A stretch of DNA of 64,000 nt. It comes from Effrenium voratum. Its lineage: Eukaryota > Sar > Dinophyceae > Suessiales > Symbiodiniaceae. The stretch is from the NCBI GenBank assembly GCA_963377175.1, contig CAUJNA010003496.1, positions 235,001 through 299,000 on the forward strand, written 5' to 3'. Numbering within the stretch: the stretch's first letter is position 1; each line of letters starts with the position of its first letter. Below the pieces are notes generated by a model. That model did not search any database, was not told the origin of the DNA, and saw only the letters and a list, made by a program, of their open reading frames with translations. The position numbers and the translations under genes were made by a program. Of the stretch, positions 8,247 to 18,887 are shown piece after piece.

Positions 8247-11200
8247 GCAGCTCAGATGCCGATGGCTCTGCAGTCTTCCAAACCCGTCCGCTTCTGTAGA
8301 AGAGGATTGGATTGGCGGAAGGGTTAGTTTTCGTGTCCATGCGTAGTAGGTACTCAAGGGAGCCACTGTTTTCCAAGTAACTAAAAGGACACTCGCGACA
8401 TGGTTACCAATACTTGTAGCTGGCATCCACTTGGACGGTTTCTTGGGTCCCAACCCGGCGGCCAGACTTCCTTGTTTTTGCGCGCTGAGTGTTCTTGGCG
8501 TTGCGGGGAGTTGAACAGACAAGAGTTTCGGTTGTGAGCAACTAGCATGACCTAGTCGTGATTGTTTGGGAACCTTTGTTGGAGGTGGTTTCAAAAGAAA
8601 ACCAAACGACATCGACGAACGTTTTTCTTTTGAGACATACTCGTTTGTGGTCGATTTGTCAAGCGGGAATCTCACCCAAGGTATGGTGCGAGAGCTGGAG
8701 CGCCAGCACGGCCCGGTGCGCCGCAGTCCGAGGGCGTTGACGGGCAACACGTCTTCTTTTGCTTGGGCGCCCTTTTGTGTGATAATTATTGAACAGAATT
8801 TGAAGGGAAACTGCCTAGTGGTCCGGGGGCTGGGGTTCCTTTTAGTTAGGGTTTGTATTGGGACTTTTTACTGGTGGAAGCATCCTCTCCCACCCTTGCT
8901 GAAGGGGGAAGCTGCGGAAGTGAACGTGAGAGGCAAGGTGGAAAATGTGGTTTTTCAGCACAAAAGATGCCCTCAACATGATTCCAGGATTCTTCTGATG
9001 CCCCAAAGAGCGCCTGCCAAATGAAAGAGGTTGGCCCATGAAGTGGCCCTGATACAGACGCTCAGTCTGTAACCCTTTGTGTGATGGGCAACCGTTGCAG
9101 GGTGCCGAGGGACCTTACGAACTTCAAACAGCCTATTTCGACATGACAGTAGACCGGACTGATTTGGAATCCTTTGGCAAACTGTTAAGGACATTGACAA
9201 ACATACCCAGCCCTTGGGGCAAGCTGCCAAGATGAGGCTTGGGATTTGCAGCAAGCAAACGCATGTTCGGTTGCTTGTGATAGAGGACGTCACTTTGTGC
9301 GTGCTTGAGGCCAACTTGAACACGCCAAACGTACCTACAAAAGGTACATTTGTGTCATGGTTGAAAGACCTCCATACTGGGGGTTGGTAGGGATGGTCAT
9401 CAACCTCTGGATAGTCTTTCTTTGACAACCGATGTAAAGGTTGCTAACAGGGAACAATGATAGCAACCCATCCTATAAAGGAACCATTAACAGAACGAAG
9501 GAGTTTGGACCATGGCTTGTAGTAGCGCGACAAGAGTAGATTTTAAAAAAGAAGAGATTAAAACAAATAAGCTCAGGTGATATCCCCAACAGCATGCCGT
9601 GCTCTTTTTAGTGCTCGCACCACCCCGCAGCCTTCGCAGGACCTCGTGGAACCCTCGTGGAACCCTGGTGGAACCCTGGTGGAACCCTCGTGGAACCTTA
9701 CCTCAGGGCCGCCCCGGACCACCCCGGAGCCTATCTGGGCTGAGACCCCAAAGCTTTCAGCTGTTGGGGGAGGAACAAAAAACGAGTGTGGACAATGGCA
9801 CATGTCCATTTGCTGGGATGCGCCGTCCGAGGCTGGATCTTGCTTCCTTCCAAGGCTGTTGAGCACAAGGCCGGTTCGAGCAAACTTGGCTTCTGGTTTG
9901 AGAGATCACCCCAGCGTTCCTGTGGCAAAGATGGCGATATTGTTTGAACAGTGGGTGGTACTACTGTACTGCCGTGGAACCTACCAGAGGCTCGGTCCCT
10001 TTGAGCGGAAAATGGTGGTTCCATGGTTGGGAGGGTACCATGGAGGTCAATGGCAACCAACCCCATCGAGACTCGTGAAGGGATATCGGATGCTTGAACT
10101 TCTTTCAGCCTTGAACTTCTTTCAGTCATGAATGTGTCTGTATTTTTGAAGAACCTTCGGCGGTTCCGTTGGGTCTCAGAGCGCGGGGGCGCAGAGCGGT
10201 CCAAGGTCCTGACGGGGCCCTTTGCCCGGAAGTTTCCGGACGCAAAGCATCTCGGCGCGACACGTGCCCATGAGGCATGTTATAAACCCCACTGGATTGC
10301 GAAGGGTTCCAAATTTGTCCTGGCACGTCCCTCTTCCAAACTGTGCTGAAGCAAGTCAGCAAGCACTGGTTTGTTTTCACTTTGCATCAGAGTCACGAGA
10401 CCCAGCCTCTATAAACTTGTTCCTAGGTCATCTCAATGCGCTCTTGGACGGTCAGTGTCGCGTAGCTTTTCCAGCTCGGACTCAGGCTGTTCATTGCGCC
10501 GGGCCAGTTTTCGGTTCCTGTTGCCGGGGCCCCACGAGCCAGGCGATGTACAGTTTCAAGACTGGGCTGTCTTTCGAAATTGAACATGCTTGCTAAATCC
10601 AGCATTAAGCATAGTCTAACAAAGTATATGCACAATATTATTGTATAAAATACGATATGGATCTAAATATAGTTTGGCGTTCGGGTTCACAATTTATGGA
10701 GCAGAATCCAAACATGTGTTTGTTGTGGATGCCAAATATTGTCGTTCATCTTGCAGATCCTCCAAGGGTCGATCAGTCTGGGGTCAAAATCCAGCATCGT
10801 TTTTGCATCGCACGCCGGCAGGCTTGGTCAGTACCAACGGGTTGAACGGGTTTGAGGTGATTCTCCGATGCCATGGCAGACCGAGGGATGCGTCCCACAG
10901 CCGATGGGATCCCCGGGGATTGGCCCAGGATTTGCCTTTGAACCTGCTGGGCTTCCCGAGCTACGAGGCCCCGAGGATTTTCTGGGACGGGGAAACAAAT
11001 TTGCCATTTGGCAAATGGCAAAAATCGCAGGGTGAAATGTCAGGACTACAGAGTTTCCCTCATTTTCCTTGCAACTTTTTTTAGGGCATCCACCGTAGTT
11101 GTTGAAGGGCCCTGTTTCAGAGATGGGGAGGCCTGGGGAGGGGTCATTGGTGAGGCTTCAGCTCGTATCCGTGCAGGTCTTGGATCCGGGCAGATTGCAG

Positions 11201-13100
11201 GCGGGTCTTTGCGTATTGACGGGCGAAAGTGCACCTTCCAGTTTTGCAGAGGTTTGGCTCCACATGGGTAACTACCCGGTGCGCGGCTTGTAGATGGCCG
11301 TGGTGTTTTCAACCAACGACACGATCCCGGCCCTCCGCCAACGCTCCGCGCCTGCCTGTGTTTTGACCGCAAGCTGCGCGAAGGTGTTTGAAAGAGCTTG
11401 ACCGAGGGGATGGAAAAACTACTATAATAATTCAGGATTCAGTCACCCAACAATAGGCCAGAAGATGTTTGTGTTGTTGAAGCAGAGGTGTTGCAAGCAT
11501 CGCCGCTATCTTGCATCAAACAGATACAAACAAAGAGTGGGTGGCTCAAAACAGCTTCTGGAGCTGCAGCAAAAGCTGTTCAGGCGTCTTCGGATACATG
11601 AATTGGTTGACCAGAGCTCTCAGATCATCATGTTCTCTGGACAATTCCCATGGCCAACTTTCCGGGGACCTGCGCGTTGGACTGCGGCAAGCGCTTGCAC
11701 ATGCACACAGAAAGCTTTCGGCATTGGGTTTGCCAGCTTTGTGAATCTTGATCTTCAGGGCCTTGATCTGCGCGGCAAAGCGTTTGCACTGATGAGCCAC
11801 AAAGAAACTTTCCTTGGCTGCTGCCGTCAACCTCCACGTTCTTGGAAACCACCACCTTCTGCCGCCATGCTTTGCCAGCCTCCGCCTCCGTCTGCCGCAA
11901 GCAAGCAATGAAACCTGGCCTGGATGGTGTCCTGCTAATCTCGGATGTGACAACAGCTTGACCCCGAGGAATGGCATTGACGTGGAGGGGTTCGAGAACC
12001 TGCCGTTTGATCTGCGCAGCTAGAAAGAAACAGGCATGCCGTGACACTGTCGACACCGCCGCTATCACTTGCCCCCCCCAAAAAAAAACGAACCCCCCCC
12101 CTCTCCCCCGGAACACCGTCCAAGTCATGCCGACGTCCGCTGCAAGAACAAAAATCGATAAAAATAGGTGTTCGTTACACGGCCATCTACGAGCCGCGTT
12201 CCAACTACCCTCAACACCGACACGCACTGCCCTGTTGCGAGCAAGCCAAGTTCGACTCATCCAAATCACGGAATCGCGCGAGCATGACCAAAGCAATGAA
12301 GAACATATATAATGGAAAAGTGTGTGTGCGTGTGTCTGTCCATGTGTGTGTGTGTGCGCATATGTGTGCATATGTGTGCGTGTGCTTGTGGGTGTGTATG
12401 TGTGTGTTTCTTGTTTTTCTTGAGGTCCCTTTGAACCAAGCCCCAAAATGGGTATGTTCCTTGACCAGACAGAAGAAGCCTCTTGGGTACAGCGGGGTTT
12501 GCGGAGACCGGCAGAAGGACCTGGGGTTTTATTCAAGAGGGAATCTGGGAACAGCCCCTCCCCCCCCCCCCCCCCATCCCCCAACAATAAGATTTATGAA
12601 TCCGGGATGAACATCTTGTACGCTTTGGGTCAACCCTCACCAATGAGCCATATAGGCGAAGCCTCAGATTGGCCGGTTCCCTTGGATTTTCCTTGAGACA
12701 CCCCGGAAAACTTTTATCCTCAAAAACGACGGCCATATCCATTGGAAAGCGCGAGGACCTGCCATGGAATGAAGAGTGCAGCACCGCATACGCCCAGAGC
12801 CTCAGTTTCTGAGCCCAGGGGCGTCTGAAAATGGGGAACCCTGCAAGTGGTTGGTTTCCTTTTTGGTTGCCTTACAATACTAGCCAACAGGGGATCTACC
12901 ATCTTCAGAAGCTGCCAGCAAGGTGGACTATGTTGACCCCGGACGCAGAGACCTGGCGGATTATTAGGGGGATGTAGACCATCGACCAGGCGACCAACAT
13001 CCCCAAACTCAGGTTTCCCTCTCACCAATGACCAATCAGAGAGCCTCAGGTGGATGTCGGCACCTTCGGGGAGGTGGCCTTGCTGCATAAGCGCTGCTCG
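8150..13100 (+). CDS. DUF4336-family protein, N-terminal half (split or truncated gene)
   Basis: Five exons on + read, in the family's order, as the N-terminal half of DUF4336, a family of unknown function in plants, algae and bacteria with a metallo-beta-lactamase-like look. They carry GGLLVYAPVAATKECL, MVRELERQHGPVR, GPFARKFPDAK, DLPLNLLGFP and VGTFGEVALLHKRC. The block expected between the second and third exons (roughly HIVLPT..EHK) was not found. After 13,100 the expected continuation (TLLVTDA, YHARD, RRKGW) is absent before the channel gene starts at 14,243; matching C-terminal exons appear only at 43.2-49.2 kb. The gene is therefore truncated here, or is split by an intron of about 30 kb. 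Two introns have inferred GC donors (8247 and 13,101). Confidence 0.6.
8681..8723 (+). CDS. DUF4336 exon b
   Basis: Encodes MVRELERQHGPVR after acceptor AG at 8679-8680. The donor is probably a GC near 8720, but the partner exon was not found, so the end is approximate. Confidence 0.55.
9641..9697. repeat. 11-bp tandem repeat
   Basis: About five copies of ACCCTCGTGGA or ACCCTGGTGGA in the DUF4336 intron. Confidence 0.8.
10195..10250 (+). CDS. DUF4336 exon c
   Basis: Encodes KVLTGPFARKFPDAK, matching the GPFARKFP block of DUF4336. Acceptor probably AG at 10,193-10,194; the 3' end is approximate. Confidence 0.6.
10889..10990 (+). CDS. DUF4336 exon d
   Basis: Encodes LAQDLPLNLLGFPSYEAPRI and then FWDG, corresponding to the PLNLP..LGFP block of DUF4336. 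It is preceded by a CAG; both boundaries are approximate. A further fragment near 12,755 (EDLPWNEE) may be the next small exon. Confidence 0.5.
12320..12411. repeat. GT-rich microsatellite
   Basis: Interrupted (TG)n with ATGTGTGCATATG motifs on the + strand, in an intron. A C homopolymer follows at about 12,557-12,577. Confidence 0.8.
13050..13100 (+). CDS. DUF4336 exon e
   Basis: Acceptor AG at 13,048-13,049; encodes VDVGTFGEVALLHKRCS, the family's FxEVAxxHxxS block. The donor is inferred as GC at 13,101-13,102, after the Ser codon. No following exon is found before the channel gene. Confidence 0.6.
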
Positions 13101-14242
13101 GCTGAGTTTGGCCACGGAAGCCTTGCCAACCAAATGAGAGGGGTTCCTATTGACGACTTCCCTCAAAATGGGGGTTCCCGGGTTCCCTCAAAAGGACAGA
13201 CACGTACGCAGATTTCGGGATTCAGAGGATAGAGGGGTTTATCTGCTCACAGATGTTTGGGGTCCTCAGAGATGCCATTGATGGATCCTGTAATGTGGAT
13301 GCTTGTTTGTGTACACCTGTGCAGATCAAGCGTGGAACCAAGTGGCCTACGCTTTTCAGTGAACACATACCCAAAGTGCTATAATTGCACAGCCACTTGT
13401 TTTGGCTCCAGGTCACATTGCTACAGGCTTCTAAGTGTCATCCACAACGCTATGTCATGCAGGTTTGCACGTGAATTTCTGTGATGCCTCGTTGCAGAGC
13501 AGTGTTGCTGCGGAGAACCTCCGGCAATTCAGCATGCTGTCGCTGATCTGCTGACTGGGGCTGACCTTTGGAAGTCACAAAGATGGTGCTGGTTCGGATG
13601 CGTCCCGATGCTTTTTCTCATGACGGGCTCGTGGGTGGGCTTCGGGGCTTGAGGAATGCCCAGAACTGTGAGACGTTGAGATTGATGGTGCCTGACAGCT
13701 GCGAATGGTTAGAACCTCCCAATGATTCAGGTTGGCAAAATGCTGCGCCGGCTGGTGCAGCATTTCGCCACCAGAGAATGATGCGAAGAGCCATAACATG
13801 CCACAGCCTGATCGGACGTGGCGAGTTGCATGGACAAAAGCAATGCTCAGAAGAAGGGACAACGTGGGTGTACACATACAGGCACACATAGCCTCAGCAG
13901 GGAATCCAGGCAGTTTGCCCTGCTCAGCTGTTTGGCTCATCCACAAAAATCCACCATATCGTTTCTTCTCACAAGGTGAGATGCACATGAAATCGGCCTC
14001 ATGGTTAATGCCACTTCTCACGGCGCTACTGCAGCACTCTGGCACCATTTTGCCAGGGTTCTTCGAAACCAGTCCTCAACATTATGCCAGATGGTAGGGG
14101 TTTGCCCTGTTGTGGTGTCCCTCTACGGATTACGGATCAAGGACCCCCCGTTTTGAACAACTCGAAGCTTCGTCCTTTCCCACCCGGAGCCGGACGTCCA
14201 CGCGGAAACGTCCTCGCGAGAATCCCCCAACCGTAGAACGCC

Positions 14243-14296
14243 ATGGCGTCGAGCGACCTGTTCCTGTGGGAGGACGAGGCGGGCCCGACATATCTA
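14243..14296 (+). CDS. channel exon 1 (start)
   Basis: ATG at 14,243 opens MASSDLFLWEDEAGPTYL. The upstream 80 bp are GC-rich with no in-frame extension of similar quality. The donor is uncertain (a GC near 14,273 or a later site). Confidence 0.45.
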
Positions 14297-17200
14297 GGAG
14301 TCTATGGTGAATTCGGGAGGGACATGGGGCTCACTAAATTTTCGACAAAAGGGGGGGGGGTACATGCTTGTTACCCAATGTCCCACAGTATGTGCATATG
14401 GTGAGTATTTTGAGGTTTCGAGAGCTACTCGTTTACTAAGCAGCTCTGCTTCGTTTTGACATGCACCGCTATGTATAATGTACAATACAAGAGATATGAG
14501 AAGATATAAGAATAAAGCAAGTAGTGCTTTTGGAGATACTGCGGACACCACTCGTACAGTGAATACATCAAACTTATACACATACATCGGGTTCAAGTGT
14601 GAAACAAACACTCTTAGATGTGGGGGCAGCGATAAAAGGGGTACATACCCGTTGCATGGCGGCTATTTGGTTGCATGGAACTGAACACCTCGTCTTTTTG
14701 CAAGGAGTGCGTGGAGGCTCCGCGGGCAGCACTGCCGTGCCACCCCGGCGGCGAGCAGATTTCGCCCCAAGGGGCTCAGGCGCTAAAGGCTCTGCTGGAG
14801 CAGCAGCACCGGGAGGCCAGGTGTTGGATCGGGAAATGGGGCCACACAACTTGCACCTGAGGCCCCAAGTTTCCGGTCAGGAGTCACCTTTTCCACCCTT
14901 TGGTGTTATCAAGGAGCAGCCCTAACTCGGAAACTCTCTTTTCTAGGAGTTCCATGATTTGCGATAGGGTGCAGATTAGGATGGGGCCGCAGGTGGTCCC
15001 TCCACCCTCCCCAAAAGGTTGGGACCAAAAAGCTTGGGGTGCTTTCTTTTCTTGGCCATATGGACCACCCCCCAGCACAAGCAATCACCATCAAACCGCT
15101 TGTGAGACTAAACTAAGGGTCCCTATATTTGCCTCGCTGGGCGATTTGATCCGCCTTTTGTTGGGGGCTCGAAGGGCACACAACGACTTTATGGCGTGGT
15201 TTCCCTTCGAACCTAATTTTGAGGATGTCACTTTGGACCCAAAGGGATGAATGGCAGCTCCCGGCTCGTGTGTCAGGTCCTGGCACGCCACCAGGAGCTG
15301 CTGCGGAAGTTTCTGTACCAGGACGGGTGATTTTTTGCCCCCCCCCCCGCCCCCCCTCCGTTTACATCGCTTGTCAAATTGTTAGGCCGCCCCGCAAGCG
15401 CGGTAGCTTACTCCAAAGACCCGCGAGGAGGAGGTCCTGCGACAGGTTTTGCGGCGCCAAAGCTCCTCGGAGAAATGCGGCGCCTCATTCACCGCGTCCC
15501 AGGCCTGGAGACAGGGCGCAGGGTGGTGCGGTCCATTGTTCTCGTCTGAAAATGTTCATGGACCAACATGCCTGTCGCAAAGTTTGTTTTGGGACGGGGG
15601 GGAGGGGTTTAATGCGTAGCCTAGGTGTGACAAATAGATGGCACTGGTACATGATTAGAGCCAAACTGAAACCAATGGAATTCACCAAACTGTCCCACAA
15701 ACACATCAGGGAGAAATCCGCAAGGTCGTACCACCTACGGTGTATGTAGCGTTTCAGTCGCAAGCCGTATGCCGATGGTTTGTGCGGTTCAGGCTAGCAT
15801 TCCGCGGCGTGCCGCAACATCGGGTGCATGTTTGACAATGGCAACCGCTTGAGATAGGGTCCCACAAATCGGGCACCCATTTGAAGAACACTCAGACCCA
15901 GTTTGCTAGGAGACCCGAAGTCCAGGTAGATTTTCAGGGCTGACGTCTCGTCTGAAATTGGAGTGCAACCTGCAGCAGGAATGTGGCGGTGGGGAGCATT
16001 CAAGGTTTCCATGTTTTGATGAAGGTTATGTGCGAGTATGAATTACGGGAGCATGTTTTGTTGGGGAGTATCGTTTTGTTTGGAGTTCATTTTTCTTGGA
16101 CCATGGGTTTATGTTTCTCGGAGTAGGTCATTTACGCCGGTCCCCTGCGACAGGCAACTTCCGATGTCCGCGTTGCCGCCGCGCTGGAGAGGGCGGGATA
16201 CAGTCCAAAGGGGTCGTAGACTTGGTGGAATGAGCATAGTGTCCGTTCTCCGGTCAGCCTAAAACGAAACGGCACTGGTTTTAGTTTGGTTCTGTGAGGC
16301 ATAGTTGACACAACATGTAGCAAGCATTTATCGACGGCCAAATGATGCAACCATTGATGTGCGTTATATATATATATATATTAATGTATATATATATATA
16401 CACAACATATGTACTGATATTTTCCCATGCGGTGCACATCGAGCACATGGGACCGCATTTGGATTTGATTTGTAGACTTTCGCAAGAGGTCTTTAATTTG
16501 CATTACGGGGCGACCTTTTTTGTTGAGATTGATTGCTTCCAAGCAGATCGAGAACAAAAACCATGGTGTGTGAATAAGATGTTTTGGAGCTAGTTGTGAT
16601 ACTCAAGTGCTAGAGTAGTCGGCATGGCCAACTTTGGCATGAGAAAGGGCTAATTTCCAGACCTTCAGCGGCAATGGGCACCAACCCGTTGACCCTTGCA
16701 CAAAGACGTACCGCAGAGAAACACTTACAAATTAGGTGGGGGTGCGGCCAGCTGGAGACCAACAGAGGTTCATTCTGCCCGAAGGCCTGGTGTTGACACC
16801 TTGCCAAATAGGACTTGTAGGCATCCCGTTCGGGCGGGAACTCGCACACGCGAGCAGTGTGTTTAGATCCCCCAAATGGGTGGGTTTTTCTTGGCATTCC
16901 CTTTGAAGCACAAGTATGCACAGCCTTCAATGACACTCTGTGGGAGGAAGCTTCTGAGCATCCCGACACTTGGCCATCTCGGGAGGTGGACTGCGGTTGA
17001 AGGTTGGTTGGGGCAGTCAAAGTTGTCCTTTGTTAGGTCAGGTTGGTTGAAGACACACACTGGTTTTTAGTTTGGTTCTTATGATTTGCCCTTTGATCCC
17101 AGGCTTTAACGAAGAAAGGTACAGTTCCGTGCCTTCCTTTTGAGCAGGTCTCTTCCTGGGGAGGGTCCCAACAATTCTGTCCCTGTACCCATCAAGGAAC

Positions 17201-17513
17201 GTCATTTGATCTTGGCAACAAGGTGATGTTTAAAGCTGCCGAAATGGAGGAATTGGGGAACCCTGTAGGACATGAGGACATGTGTGGTACGAAGAAATTA
17301 TGAAGACACGAGGAAGCATCACGCCCATCACCCAAGGAAACCCACCAAGCCTTTTAGGACACATCCAAATGAGACATTAAGCCAGACAGGAGCCCGGCCT
17401 CAACATGTCAGAGGCCTCGGGGATTTGCGGGACCAAGTCTGAGCCATCGCCAAGGTCAGTCAAGGAGGGCGATTTGCGAGTCATTGCAGTAATCTGTTGC
17501 CTGTGTTTGCTTG

Positions 17514-17553
<40 letters not shown>

Positions 17554-18852
17554 CTTGTTTGTTTGTTTGTTTGTTTGTTTGTTTGTTTGTTTGTTTGTTT
17601 GCTGCCTGCCTAGGCACTGTTTTGTGTACCACTGTGTTGTCTTGTCTCGGGTTAGTGTTTTGTTGTCTTGTCTTGTCTTGCCTTGCATTGCCTTGCCTCG
17701 CCTGCCCTGCCCTGCCCCGCCCTGCCTTGCTGTGTTTGCTGTGCTGTGATTGCCGTGCTTGCTTGCTTGCCTGCCTGCCTGCCTGCCTACTTGCCTGCTT
17801 GCCTGCTTGCCTGCTTGCCTGCTTGCCTGCTTGCCTGCTTACCTGCTTGCCTGCTTACCTGCTTGCCTGCTTGCCTGCTTGCCTGCTTTCCTGCTTGCCT
17901 GCTTGCCTGCTTGCCTGCTTGCCTGCCTGCCTGCCTGCTTGCGTGCGTGCTTGCTTGCTTGCCTGCCTGCCTGCTTGCTTGCCTGCTTACCTGCTTGCCT
18001 GCTTGCCTGCTTGCCTGCTTGCCTGCTTGCCTGCTTGCCTGCTTGCCTGCTTGCCTGCTTGCCTGCTTGCCTGCTTGCCTGCTTGCCTGCTTGCCTGCTT
18101 TCCTGCTTGCCTGCTTGCCTGCTTGCCTGCTTGCCTGCTTGCCTGCTTGCCTGCTTGCCTGCTTGCCTGCTTGCCTGCTTTCCTGCTTGCCTGCTTGCCT
18201 GCTTGCCTGCTTGCCTGCTTGCCTGCTTTCCTGCTTGCCTGCTTGCCTGCCTGCCTGCCTGCCTGCTTGCCTGCTTGCCTGCTTGCCTGCTTGCTTGCTT
18301 TCCTGCTTGCCTGCTTGCCTGCTTGCCTGCTTGCCTGCTTGCCTGCTTGCCTGCTTGCCTGCTTGCCTGCTTGCCTGCTTGCCTGCTTGCCTGCTTGCCT
18401 GCTGCTTGCCTGCTTGCCTGCTTGCCTGCTTGCCTGCTTGCCTGCTTGCCTGCTTGCTTGCCTGCTTGCCTGCTTGCCTGCTTGCCTGCTTGCCTGCTTG
18501 CCTGCTTCCTGCTTGCCTGCTTGCCTGCTTGCCTGCTTGCCTGCTTGCCTGCTTGCCTGCTTGCCTGCCTGCTTGCCTGCTTGCCTGCTTGCCTGCTTGC
18601 CTGCTTGCTTGCCTGCTTGCCTGCTTGCCTGCTTGCCTGCTTGCCTGCTTGCCTGCTTGCCTGCTTGCCTGCTTGCCTGCTTGCCTGCTTGCCTGCTTGC
18701 CTGCTTGCCTGCTTGCCTGCTTGCCTGCTTGCCTGCTTGCCTGCTTGCCTGCTTGCCTGCTTGCCTGCTTGCCTGCTTGCCTGCTTGCCTGCTTGCCTGC
18801 TTGCCTGCTTGCCTGCTTGCCTGCTTGCCTGCTTGCCTGCTTGCCTGCTTGC

Positions 18853-18887
<35 letters not shown>

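Noticed and set aside
11175..11268. Possible DUF4336 exon reading VLDPGRL and SSFAEVWLHM
   Set aside because: FAEVWLHM resembles the FxEVAxxH block, but that block is already better supplied by the exon at 13,050; likely a chance match or an old exon duplication.
11546..12587. 319-codon minus-strand frame with Thr/His-rich middle
   Set aside because: It runs through the GT microsatellite (giving a THTHTH-type repeat) and C homopolymers; no conserved segment.
12041..12610. 189-codon + frame with Val-Cys-Val repeats
   Set aside because: Driven by the (TG)n microsatellite and a C tract.
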